12,953 nucleotides of DNA from Smithella sp. (GCA_012797505.1 JAAZOZ010000268.1:1-12953); one strand, 5' to 3'. Counted from the stretch's first letter, positions 1 through 8,495 are shown. Made by a program: numbers and translations. The notes: a model not told the origin generated them from the sequence alone.

Positions 1-770
1 CCGACGCCGATCAGCCCGTTGAGGCCAAGCGTGGCGCACCACATCAGGTTGGCGCGCACATCATAATTCTCCGGTTCGGCCAGGGCCCGGGGTCCTTCCT
101 CGATCAGGGTGAGCAGCAGGCCCTCCGCGAAACGATCCTGCAGCTTCCCGTTGACGGGAAACGTCAAATATTGCTCGGTCACATGGACAAACGTGTCCAC
201 CACGCCGTTGCCGATCTGCTCCGGCGGCAGCGTATAGGTCTTCGTGGGATCGAGCACGGAAAATTTCGGAAACAGCGACGGATGCATGAAGGGAAGCTTG
301 GCGTTCAAGGCGCGATTCGTGATGACCGCTCCGTTGTTCATCTCGGATCCGGTCGCCGGAATCGTCAGAACCGTTCCGAAGGGGATCGCCCCCTTTGCCT
401 TCTTGCCGTAACTGGCGACAATTTCCCAGGGATCTCCCTCATGGGGAACGGCTGCGGCGATAAACTTTGTCCCGTCGATCACGGAACCGCCGCCGACAGC
501 CAGCAGAAAATCGATTTTATTTTTGCGCGCCGTCTCCACACACCGCATCAGCGTCTCATAGGTCGGATTGGGCTCAATGCCTCCAAATTCTTCCATCGCG
601 CAGCTCTGAAGCGCCGCCCTGACCTCATCATATACGCCGTTGCGCTTGATGCTGCCGCCTCCGTAGGTCATCAGAATCTTTGCCCGGGGGGGAATTTCTC
701 CGGCAATATCCTTGATCCTTCCCTCGCCAAAAAGAATTTTTGTCGGGTTATAAAACGTAAAATTGTTCAT
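1..770 (-). CDS. Iron-dependent alcohol dehydrogenase, YqhD/BdhA-like (partial, C-terminus off the left edge)
   Basis: This gene encodes an iron-containing (group III) alcohol dehydrogenase that would interconvert aldehydes and primary alcohols with NAD(P)H in the cytoplasm. About 256 residues are visible from an ATG at 770. The nucleotide-binding stretch GGGSVIDGTKFIAAA (about residues 93-107) and PATGSE (138-143) are close to Escherichia coli YqhD. The motif VVDTFVH supplies the first two metal ligands, Asp192 and His196; the two later His ligands lie beyond the window. AGGAGG precedes the ATG by a few bases. The start overlaps the stop of the upstream selenocysteine-containing oxidoreductase (ATGA), so the two are probably translated together. 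YqhD-type enzymes are usually NADPH-dependent and broad in aldehyde range; the exact substrate here is unknown. Family assignment is firm, physiological role is inference. Confidence 0.93.
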   Translation of the reverse strand, partial: MNNFTFYNPTKILFGEGRIKDIAGEIPPRAKILMTYGGGSIKRNGVYDEVRAALQSCAMEEFGGIEPNPTYETLMRCVETARKNKIDFLLAVGGGSVIDGTKFIAAAVPHEGDPWEIVASYGKKAKGAIPFGTVLTIPATGSEMNNGAVITNRALNAKLPFMHPSLFPKFSVLDPTKTYTLPPEQIGNGVVDTFVHVTEQYLTFPVNGKLQDRFAEGLLLTLIEEGPRALAEPENYDVRANLMWCATLGLNGLIGV

Positions 771-1378
771 ATTCCCTCCTTTTGTGAGATGGATTGCAAA
801 AGCCTGCGGAAAGATTCCAAGGGCTGGGCTCCCGTGATCTGGTATTGGTTGTTGACAATGAACAGGGGAATTCCGGTCAGGCCCAGCAAACGCCCTTCCT
901 TTGCCGCTTGAGCCAGCCGGGGCGCATAACGTCCGTCTTTTGCCGCCGCCAGCGCTTCCTGTTCGTCGAGACCGCTTTCGGCCGCGACAGCGCCTACCAC
1001 CTCCGGGCGGCCAATGTCCTGGCGCCGGCTCAGATACGCCCGAAACATGTTTTCATGAAAGACGTCATGCCTCCCCTGGTCGCGGGCATACTCCGAGGCC
1101 AAAAGCGCCAATCGGGAATTGGACAGCACGGTGTGTTCATTGAAGACGATGCCCAGTTCACGACCCCGCGACTTCAACCCGGCGTAAAAGGGCGCAAGGT
1201 CTCTACCTTTAAAGCGTTCGGAAAGCAACAGACCTCCGGGCGGGGTTTCGGGATGCAGCTCGTAGCTCACCCACTCTTCCTTAATCGGATATTCTTTCTT
1301 CAACCGATCGACAATCGCCTTGCCGATATAACAGAAGGGTCAGACATAGTCGGAAAATATTTTAAAATGAAAGGTCAT
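767..1378 (-). CDS. Selenocysteine-containing DsbA/FrnE-like dithiol oxidoreductase (in-frame TGA at 1340-1342)
   Basis: This is a thioredoxin-fold oxidoreductase of the DsbA/FrnE branch (203 residues if TGA is read as selenocysteine). From ATG 1378 the frame begins with FKIFSDYV, then TGA as codon 13, then PFC and YIGK. The family normally has CPxC-Y-x-G-K here, so the TGA stands exactly where the nucleophilic cysteine belongs and gives Sec13-Pro-Phe-Cys16. The rest of the frame is intact: the alpha-helical insert (DVFHEN at 105-110), the cis-proline loop TGIP (168-171) and the FrnE-like ITGAQP near the C-terminus. GGAGG lies 9 nt before ATG 1378; an in-frame ATG at 1387 is an alternative. 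There is no signal peptide, so it is probably cytoplasmic. It lies 66 nt after pckG and overlaps the alcohol dehydrogenase by 4 bp. Without recoding only a truncated protein from TTG 1303, lacking the active site, would be predicted. A nonsense mutation is the alternative, less likely given the intact frame and the downstream hairpin. Confidence 0.85.
1307..1327 (-). promoter_or_regulatory. Putative bacterial SECIS hairpin directing UGA recoding
   Basis: On the minus strand the mRNA forms an 8-bp uninterrupted stem: 5' arm AUCGGCAA (1327-1320) pairs with 3' arm UUGUCGAU (1314-1307), with one G-U pair, closing a 5-nt loop GGCGA (1319-1315). The loop begins 20 nt after the UGA. Known bacterial SECIS elements lie just downstream of the UGA inside the coding region, with a short apical loop that begins with G residues recognised by SelB; this hairpin matches on position, loop size and loop sequence. 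The stem overlaps codons for conserved family residues (IGK), so part of the pairing could be coincidental. Confidence 0.72.
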
Positions 1379-1444
1379 CCGCTTCATCCTCCCGCGATCC
1401 CTCCCAAGGGGAGAGAAGAAAGCATTGAAAGAAACGTTGACAAT

Positions 1445-3256
1445 CTAGCTCAGGCGTTTTTCCAGGGCGTTGAGCTCTTTTTTCAGCTCTGCAGGCAGTC
1501 GATCGCCGAATTTTTTATAATGTTCGCGGATGCCTTCAATTTCTTTTTTCCACTCTTCCTTATTGACGCTGAGCAGTTCCTTCATATCAGCCGCGCTGAC
1601 GCTCAGGCCGGTTGTGTCGATCGCATCCTCGGTGGGCATGAAGCCAATCGCGGTTTCGCTGGCTTTGCCTTTGCCCGCCGACCGTTCAAAGACCCATTTC
1701 AGCACGCGGCTGTTTTCGCCGTAGCCGGGCCACAGCCATTTGCCGTCTGCTGTTTTTCGGAACCAGTTGACATAGAAAATCTTCGGCAGTTTGTCCGCTG
1801 ATGTTTTTGTTCCGATGTTGATCCAGTGCTGGAAATAATCCCCCATATTGTATCCGCAGAAAGGCAGCATGGCGAAAGGATCGCGCCTCACCTGGCCGAT
1901 GTTGGCGGAAATGGCCGCGGCGGTGATTTCAGAACCGACAATCGAACCCAGGAATACGCCGTGATTCCAGTTGAACGACTGGTGAACCAGCGGAACGGTG
2001 GAGGGACGGCGGCCGCCGAACAAAAACGCGCTGATGGGCACGCCCTTGGGATTTTCCCAGTCGGGATCGATCGCGGGGCACTGGCGAGCCGGCGCCGTGA
2101 AACGGGAGTTGGCGTGGGCGGCCACTTTACCGCTGTCTTTCGTCCAGACGTTGCCGGTCCAGTCGATGATCCTGCCGGCCGGGGCGTCGTATCCGATGCC
2201 TTCCCACCATACATCGTTATCTTCCGTCAAGGCGACGTTGGTAAAGATGGTGTTCTTTTCAATGGCCTTCATGGCATTGTAGTTGGAGTCCTCTGAAGTG
2301 CCGGGAGCGACGCCGAAGAAACCGGCTTCGGGATTGATGGCATACAGCCTGCCGTCGGCGCCGAACTTCATCCAGGCGATGTCGTCGCCGACCGTTTCCA
2401 CTTTCCAGCCCGGGATGGTGGGAATCAACATGGCCAGATTGGTCTTGCCGCATGCGGACGGGAATGCCGCCGCCACGTATCTTTTTTCGCCTTCGGGATT
2501 GGTGATGCCGAGAATCAGCATGTGCTCGGCCAGCCAGCCCTGCTCTCGGGCCATCACCGACGCAATGCGCAACGCAAAGCACTTTTTCCCCAGAAGGGCG
2601 TTGCCGCCGTAACCGGAGCCATAGGACCAGATCGTCTTTTCTTCCGGGAAATGGGAAATGTACTTTCTCTCGATCGGGGCGCAGGGCCACTTGCTGCCGT
2701 CGGATTCCCCTTCGGCCAGCGGTTTGCCCACGGAGTGCAGGCAGGGAATGAACACGCCGTCTTCGCCCAGCACGTCCAGGACCTTCTGGCCCACACGGGT
2801 CATGATGTGCATATTCACGACGACGTAAGGCGAATCGGTAATTTCAATGCCAATCCGGGCGATGGGGGATCCCACCGGCCCCATGCTGAACGGGATCACG
2901 TACATCGTGCGGCCTTTCATGCAGCCGTCGTAAAGGCCTTTCATCGTTTTCTTCAATTCATCCGGATCGATCCAGTTGTTGGTGGGGCCCGCTTCATCCC
3001 TGGACTTCGACGCGATATAGGTGCGGTCTTCCACACGCGCCACGTCGGAAGGATCGGATCGGAACAGGAAGCAATTTGGACGCTTTTCCCTGTTCAGGGG
3101 CGTGGCCAGGCCCGAATCGACCATAATTCTGATCATGGAATCATATTCATTCCTGGAGCCGTCGCACCAGTAAATTTTTTCCGGTTTACACATTTTGGCC
3201 ATGTCATCTACCCACTGGACGAGCTTCTTGTTTTTGGTCATACTGCTGTCGTTCAT
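1445..3256 (-). CDS. pckG: Phosphoenolpyruvate carboxykinase (GTP)
   Basis: GTP-dependent PEP carboxykinase (EC 4.1.1.32) interconverts oxaloacetate and phosphoenolpyruvate, linking the citric acid cycle intermediates to gluconeogenesis in the cytosol. The 603-residue length is normal for the GTP family. Visible hallmarks are the P-loop FPSACGKTN (265-273) with the reactive Cys269, the second kinase motif VGDDIAWM (289-296), and Mn ligands matching the vertebrate enzyme at Lys225, His245 and Asp292. The start at ATG 3256 has AAGGAG about 8 nt upstream; a second in-frame ATG follows five codons later. A bulged inverted repeat lies in the leader. The selenocysteine-type oxidoreductase starts 66 nt downstream with no terminator between, so co-transcription is likely. 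In syntrophic deltaproteobacteria this enzyme would feed sugar synthesis from acetyl-CoA or fatty-acid carbon; that role is inference. Confidence 0.98.
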   Translation of the reverse strand: MNDSSMTKNKKLVQWVDDMAKMCKPEKIYWCDGSRNEYDSMIRIMVDSGLATPLNREKRPNCFLFRSDPSDVARVEDRTYIASKSRDEAGPTNNWIDPDELKKTMKGLYDGCMKGRTMYVIPFSMGPVGSPIARIGIEITDSPYVVVNMHIMTRVGQKVLDVLGEDGVFIPCLHSVGKPLAEGESDGSKWPCAPIERKYISHFPEEKTIWSYGSGYGGNALLGKKCFALRIASVMAREQGWLAEHMLILGITNPEGEKRYVAAAFPSACGKTNLAMLIPTIPGWKVETVGDDIAWMKFGADGRLYAINPEAGFFGVAPGTSEDSNYNAMKAIEKNTIFTNVALTEDNDVWWEGIGYDAPAGRIIDWTGNVWTKDSGKVAAHANSRFTAPARQCPAIDPDWENPKGVPISAFLFGGRRPSTVPLVHQSFNWNHGVFLGSIVGSEITAAAISANIGQVRRDPFAMLPFCGYNMGDYFQHWINIGTKTSADKLPKIFYVNWFRKTADGKWLWPGYGENSRVLKWVFERSAGKGKASETAIGFMPTEDAIDTTGLSVSAADMKELLSVNKEEWKKEIEGIREHYKKFGDRLPAELKKELNALEKRLS

Positions 3257-3282
3257 TCAACATCTCCTTTGTCCTTATTTTC

Positions 3283-3309
3283 AAAGCCCTGCTTTGAAGA
3301 GCAGGCTTT
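3283..3309. repeat. Bulged inverted repeat in the pckG leader
   Basis: AAAGCCCTGC (3283-3292) and GCAGGCTTT (3301-3309) are complementary except for one bulged base and enclose an 8-nt loop. On the pckG (minus) strand the hairpin ends about 27 nt before the start codon and is not followed by a T-run, so it does not look like a standard terminator. It could be a leader structure or the 3' hairpin of the decayed upstream gene. Confidence 0.4.
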
Positions 3310-3438
3310 CATTTTCCAGGCAAACCCGCCTTCTTACGGCAAGTAGGCTCCACTAGTTGAAAATAGCCAAAAAAGCAAATCATTTTTGAATGGCCTGCGG
3401 GGCAACTTGATTTCATCGCGGATCAAGAGACGGCGTCT

Positions 3439-3562
3439 TGCAACGGCCTTCCCGGACAGTGACGGGCGGCCGATATCCCACGGCCCTATCCGATGCTCCT
3501 CGAATCGGTTTTCATGAAAAACGTCAGGCCTCATCTGCTCAAACGCATGCTCCGCGCGCCGC
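3439..3562 (-). pseudogene. Remnant of a FrnE/DsbA-like oxidoreductase gene
   Basis: About 40 codons starting right at the stop codon of the BASS transporter align without gaps over 35 residues to positions 95-129 of the intact oxidoreductase at 767-1378. About 17 of 35 residues are identical, including DVFHEN and DIGRP. The N-terminal part with the redox motif and the C-terminal thioredoxin part are missing; downstream the frame loses similarity and soon stops, with a weak hint that similarity continues in another frame. It is therefore a degenerate internal fragment of a paralogue, not a functional gene. The DNA of the two copies is also visibly alike, for example around 1050-1100 versus 3510-3560. 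The remaining 180 bases to pckG hold only its leader. Confidence 0.7.
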
Positions 3563-4495
3563 TTATTTTAAATGCCTGGTTTTCCGATAGCGGTAATACC
3601 GCAGGGGAATGACGATGACGAAAAAGGGAATCATGTATATGGCGGCAACCAGCGGCTCGACGGGACCGAAAAACTCGGAGGAGAAGACGATCACGAGCAC
3701 GTTGTTGATGTTCCCCAGCATGACCGCTCCGGCCAGATGATTATGCAGGGGCCCCTTCCGGAAGAAAAAGATTCCCACCGCGCAATAGATTGCCGCCAGG
3801 ACAAATACGACGACGGTCGCCATGAGTATCGCGGACGGTTCTTCCTTGAAAAACGGCGCCCAGCGGTAAAACACTCCGAGGTTGATCAGGGCAAACATCA
3901 GCAGGGCGACGGGAAACTGAATCTTCAGAATCGGCGCAACCAGCCGGGGCAGCAGATATCGGATGATTTCCACGATCAGAATAGGAATAAAAATCACCAT
4001 CGCCAGCATTTTAAACATGGCCAGAAAGGAAATCGCCGCATCTTTCGCAATTACGATCTTGATGAGCGCCGGCAGCGTAAACGGCGCAAGCGCAGAGGTG
4101 ATGACAACCACCACCAGAACCAGCGATGAGTTGCCTTTGACCATGTTCGATATCATCGGCGAAACCACGCCGGTGGAAACGCCCGTCAAAAGCAGGGCGG
4201 CGAGCGCATAATCCGGAGCAACCGCGTAAAAGACGCCGTAAAGAACCACCGGCAACAAGGCGAGCTTGAGAGCGGTAAAACCAAGAATCTCCCGGATGTG
4301 CCCCCGAAGCGCTTTCCACACATCCGCCAAATCAATCGACAAACAGCTCAGAAAAAAATTGATCATCAGACAGTAAACGGGAAGCGCCTGAAAACGGGCG
4401 CCGAAATCGGGAAAAAGAATCGCGACGGTCATGGACAGGATCACCACGACAACCAGAATGAAATCATGAAGACGAAACGGAGTTTGCATGATCAT
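3563..4495 (-). CDS. BASS-family (bile acid:sodium symporter-like) transporter
   Basis: This 310-residue, strongly hydrophobic protein belongs to the SBF/BASS superfamily (bile acid:Na+ symporter-like; the fold is shared with ArsB/Acr3-type relatives). About nine or ten membrane helices can be drawn. The two half-repeat crossover motifs of the fold are recognisable: LTGVSTGVVSPMISNMVKGN at about 103-122 followed by SALAPFTLP, and later GNINNVLVIVFSSEFFGP. Members move organic acids or similar anions with sodium; nothing here fixes the substrate. ATG 4495 and ATG 4489 are both possible starts; no strong ribosome site is seen, and the gene lies 41 nt behind the DUF2784 gene, so it is likely in the same transcript. 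Confidence 0.85.
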   Translation of the reverse strand: MIMQTPFRLHDFILVVVVILSMTVAILFPDFGARFQALPVYCLMINFFLSCLSIDLADVWKALRGHIREILGFTALKLALLPVVLYGVFYAVAPDYALAALLLTGVSTGVVSPMISNMVKGNSSLVLVVVVITSALAPFTLPALIKIVIAKDAAISFLAMFKMLAMVIFIPILIVEIIRYLLPRLVAPILKIQFPVALLMFALINLGVFYRWAPFFKEEPSAILMATVVVFVLAAIYCAVGIFFFRKGPLHNHLAGAVMLGNINNVLVIVFSSEFFGPVEPLVAAIYMIPFFVIVIPLRYYRYRKTRHLK

Positions 4496-4536
4496 GGGAT
4501 ACCAGATGGCGCCTATCTTATCAACATCTTTCGCCT

Positions 4537-4932
4537 TTACAACTTGATGTCCGTCATGGACGATGGCACCTTGCGTGAGAAACGCCTGTATAAAACATAG
4601 CCGTAGATCAACAGGTTTACGGCAATGACCAGTCCGCCGAGAATGTACTGGGTCAAGGCGGAAAGCCCCGCCGGATAAATCACCGGGATCAGATATTGAA
4701 CAACGAAGTCTCCCGTGTAGGGCGCTTCACCGCCCAACCGGCGCAGGTGATTCTCCAGAGGCGTCAGCGGACAAATCCATCCGGCAAATTCGATGAAGGC
4801 CCCCCAACAGGCGGCGGGAAGATGCAGCCAGACCATTTGCGGCCAGCGAAGGATCAGCAGGCCGCCCGTCACAACGAAAAGAATAAACAAAAAATGAATG
4901 ATGATCAGCGCATCCGCCAGCAGGCTATACAT
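4537..4932 (-). CDS. DUF2784 family integral membrane protein
   Basis: This is a 131-residue membrane protein with about four hydrophobic segments. The conserved family core is clear: WICPLTPLENHLRR followed by a GDFVVQYLIP-x-IYPAGL stretch, typical of DUF2784. Function of the family is unknown. The start at ATG 4932 has AAGGAA six bases upstream and a near-consensus promoter just beyond it. It is the first gene of the probable minus-strand cluster that continues into the BASS transporter. Confidence 0.88.
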   Translation of the reverse strand: MYSLLADALIIIHFLFILFVVTGGLLILRWPQMVWLHLPAACWGAFIEFAGWICPLTPLENHLRRLGGEAPYTGDFVVQYLIPVIYPAGLSALTQYILGGLVIAVNLLIYGYVLYRRFSRKVPSSMTDIKL

Positions 4933-4952
4933 AGGATTTCCTTCCGCGGGAT

Positions 4953-4981
4953 AATATACCGCCGCCCGGCATTTGGATCAA
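4953..4981 (-). promoter_or_regulatory. Sigma-70 promoter for the DUF2784 gene
   Basis: Reading the minus strand, TTGATC (4981-4976) and TATATT (4958-4953) are separated by exactly 17 bases. They match the -35 consensus at 4 of 6 and the -10 consensus at 5 of 6 positions. Transcription would start near 4946, giving a short leader before ATG 4932. Confidence 0.6.
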
Positions 4982-5056
4982 CCACCACGCAGCAAGCTGT
5001 CGATGGGTAAAATGAACGTCATGATATCGCAACAGGCTGCGGAGAATGAACGCTCG

Positions 5057-5072
5057 TCCCGCAGCAGCGGGA
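5057..5072. repeat. Short perfect hairpin in the divergent intergenic region
   Basis: TCCCGC and GCGGGA form a 6-bp stem around an AGCA loop, about 75 bases upstream of the mtfA-like gene. No T-run follows on either strand, so it is not a typical terminator. The rest of 4982-5145 shows no supported gene and no convincing promoter. Confidence 0.35.
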
Positions 5073-5145
5073 TTCAACCGTAAACCGCCGTTTTTCATAT
5101 CCATGTTTTTATGATAGATATAGCTCCGTTGGATAAGGAGTCAAG

Positions 5146-6012
5146 ATGTTTGGCTGGTTGGCGAAAAAACGACGACGGAAAATCCTGGAGGCGCCTTTTC
5201 CCTTCGAATGGGAAGCCATCATCCGCAAGAATATGGCGCATTATAAATTGCTGGATGAAGACGAACAAAGGCGTCTTCGCGAACGGATCGCCGTGTTCAT
5301 GGCCGAAAAAAACTGGGAGGGATGCGGCGGTCTTGAACTCACGGACGAAATTCGCGTCACCATTTCCGCCATGGCCTGCCTGCTGATATTGAACCTTCCG
5401 CGTCAGGACTACGAAAATGTTGAATCCATCCTGGTCTATCCTTCTGAGCGGATCCTTCCCGAACAAAAAATCGGTTTCTTTGAAACCGCGCTCGCGCCGC
5501 TGGAAACCCCGGGCCCCATCAGCGGACAGGCTTTCGAACAGGGCCCGATCCTGCTGGTCTGGGACGCGGTTCACGAAAGCATCCGTTATACCGGATACGG
5601 CTACAATGTGGTGTATCATGAATTCGCCCATAAACTGGACATGCAGGATGGCGTCGCGGACGGCACCCCCCGATTGAGAGACCGCGCGGAATACCGCGAC
5701 TGGGTCAAAACCTGTTCACGCGAGTACAAAAAACTCCTCAAGAACGTGGAAAGAGGAAAGCGGACATTCCTGGACGAATACGGCGCGAAAGATGAAGCCG
5801 AGTTTTTCGCCGTCGCCACGGAACATTTTTTTGACCAGCCGCTCGGCATGAAGAGGGCCGTGCCGGAGCTGTACCGCGTTTTGAAAAATTTTTACCGCCA
5901 GGACCCCGCCGCCCGCGAAAGCCAGTACGCGGCGGCGCGGGAAGAACAAACCCGAAAAACCGAAGCGGCCTTTGCAAAAGCGACGGACGAAAAGAAGGGA
6001 GACAGGGAATGA
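5146..6012 (+). CDS. mtfA: MtfA-like zinc-dependent peptidase (M90 family)
   Basis: This gene encodes a 288-residue relative of E. coli MtfA (265 residues), a cytoplasmic zinc aminopeptidase that also binds the repressor Mlc and so affects glucose uptake genes. The zinc motif HEFAH is at 158-162 within the family signature VVYHEFAHKLD. Glu219 in AEFFAV is the likely third zinc ligand. The N-terminus (MFGWL then a basic run) is typical of the family. The start at 5146 has AAGGAG six bases upstream. The last bases overlap the next gene by 4 bp (ATGA). The C-terminal tail beyond about residue 265 is charged and carries no recognised domain. Whether an Mlc partner exists in this organism cannot be seen here; peptidase activity is the safer inference. 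Confidence 0.92.
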   Translation: MFGWLAKKRRRKILEAPFPFEWEAIIRKNMAHYKLLDEDEQRRLRERIAVFMAEKNWEGCGGLELTDEIRVTISAMACLLILNLPRQDYENVESILVYPSERILPEQKIGFFETALAPLETPGPISGQAFEQGPILLVWDAVHESIRYTGYGYNVVYHEFAHKLDMQDGVADGTPRLRDRAEYRDWVKTCSREYKKLLKNVERGKRTFLDEYGAKDEAEFFAVATEHFFDQPLGMKRAVPELYRVLKNFYRQDPAARESQYAAAREEQTRKTEAAFAKATDEKKGDRE

Positions 6013-6356
6013 TCGACTATATCGAACGGCATGAAACCTACATCAGGGAATTGCTGACAGGCCATCCGGAAAAAGAAACGCTTGCCGAACTGCTGGTTTA
6101 TCACGACCGTCAGATTTCCTGGGTGCAGCAGGAACGTCTGGCCCATCTGATCACGATGATGTTTGTATGTCTTTTCTTCCTCCTGGCCTTCGGATGGACG
6201 CTTATCCATTTCACGCTGCCGTATATCCTGCTGACCGCCCTGCTTCTGATCCTTTCGGCCGCCTACATCCTGCACTACTACCGCCTGGAAAACAGCGTTC
6301 AGCGCTGGTATGTTCTGTCCAATCAAATCAGAGAAAAACTGCTTCAGGCAAAATAA
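6009..6356 (+). CDS. Small two-helix membrane protein of unknown function
   Basis: This 115-residue protein is not recognised. It has a charged, probably helical N-terminal region (1-46), two adjacent membrane helices (about 47-66 and 69-88) joined by a tight turn, and a basic C-terminal helix (89-115). This gives a hairpin anchor with both ends on the cytoplasmic side. Its ATG overlaps the stop of the mtfA-like gene, with GGGAGACAGGGA just upstream, so the two are translationally coupled and may act together at the membrane. A terminator follows 11 bases after the stop. Confidence 0.8.
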   Translation: MIDYIERHETYIRELLTGHPEKETLAELLVYHDRQISWVQQERLAHLITMMFVCLFFLLAFGWTLIHFTLPYILLTALLLILSAAYILHYYRLENSVQRWYVLSNQIREKLLQAK

Positions 6357-6367
6357 ATGCAATAAAA

Positions 6368-6399
6368 AAAGCCCCTTGTCCATTTGGACAAGGGGCTTT
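6368..6399. terminator. Bidirectional rho-independent terminator between the mtfA pair and groEL
   Basis: AAAGCCCCTTGTCC (6368-6381) and GGACAAGGGGCTTT (6386-6399) form a perfect 14-bp stem with an ATTT loop. On the minus strand it is followed by a run of seven T, ideal for ending the groES-groEL transcript; on the plus strand it is followed by a T-rich stretch that ends the mtfA pair. Confidence 0.95.
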
Positions 6400-6439
6400 A
6401 ATCTTTTAATCTTTAGCCTTCAGTCTTCAACCTTCAGCC
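6397..6439. repeat. Degenerate 7-bp tandem repeats
   Basis: On the plus strand six units follow one another: TTTAATC, (T), TTTAATC, TTTAGCC, TTCAGTC, TTCAACC, TTCAGCC, consensus TTYARYC. They fill the space between the terminator stem and the groEL stop codon. On the minus strand the units read like GGYTRAA, so they would form the 3' untranslated end of the groEL message. Such short heptamer arrays are non-coding. Confidence 0.7.
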
Positions 6440-6445
6440 TTTTTC

Positions 6446-8089
<1,644 letters not shown>

Positions 8090-8114
8090 TGTACAGATTC
8101 CTCCTTATATTTTC

Positions 8115-8405
8115 TTATTTTTCGATAATGCCCAGAATGTCGTCTTCTCTCATGATGAGGTATTCTTCGCCGTCAATTTTCACTTCGGTGCCGCCGTATT
8201 TGCTGAAAAGGACTTTGTCGCCCACGGTGACTTCTGGTTTGATCAGTTTGCCGTCATCCGCCACTTTGCCTTTGCCGACCGCAATCACTTTGCCTTCAAT
8301 CGGTTTTTCCTTGGCCGTATCGGGGATGATGATCCCGCCCTTGGTTTTGGTTTCCTCCTCCAATCGTTTTACAATGATCCGATCCTGTAAGGGTCTGATT
8401 TTCAT
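8115..8405 (-). CDS. groES: Co-chaperonin GroES (Cpn10)
   Basis: This is the 10-kDa lid of the GroEL chamber (96 residues, standard length). It begins MKIRPLQDRIIVKR and carries the mobile loop KTKGGIIIPDTA (about 20-31) that docks on GroEL. AAGGAG lies 10 bases before ATG 8405. It is the first gene of the groES-groEL operon, behind its own promoter. Confidence 0.99.
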   Translation of the reverse strand: MKIRPLQDRIIVKRLEEETKTKGGIIIPDTAKEKPIEGKVIAVGKGKVADDGKLIKPEVTVGDKVLFSKYGGTEVKIDGEEYLIMREDDILGIIEK

Positions 8406-8467
8406 ACTGATTCTTCTCCTTTCTTCCTTATAAATATTGTAAAGTAAACCATCGAATTAGCGGCGTT

Positions 8468-8495
8468 ATTTTATGCACGATTTCCCCCCTGTCAA
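8468..8495 (-). promoter_or_regulatory. Sigma-70 promoter for groES-groEL
   Basis: On the minus strand a perfect TTGACA (8495-8490) and TAAAAT (8473-8468, 5 of 6) are 16 bases apart. Transcription would start near 8461, leaving about 55 bases of leader. I see neither a CIRCE inverted repeat (TTAGCACTC/GAGTGCTAA) nor a sigma-32 type -10 (CCCCATNT) in the region 8406-8536. Confidence 0.75.

Noticed and set aside
767..1303. A 178-codon version of the oxidoreductase starting at TTG 1303
   Set aside because: It lacks the first beta strand and the whole redox motif, has no ribosome site, and the sequence upstream of the TGA continues the family in the same frame from ATG 1378.
1395..1415. Short CTCCC/GGGAG inverted repeat between pckG and the oxidoreductase
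   Set aside because: Only five pairs, no T-run, and the GGGAGG part looks like ordinary ribosome-site sequence.
794..1801. A 335-codon open frame on the plus strand
   Set aside because: It is antisense to the oxidoreductase and to the end of pckG, both firmly identified, and resembles nothing.
3355..3400. Possible promoter for pckG on the minus strand (TTCAAA, 17 bases, GCTATT)
   Set aside because: Both boxes match poorly in an AT-rich stretch, so it is not better than chance.
5004..5084. A 26-codon plus-strand frame in the gap before the mtfA-like gene
   Set aside because: It has no ribosome site and no recognisable similarity, and it spans the small hairpin; too weak to call.
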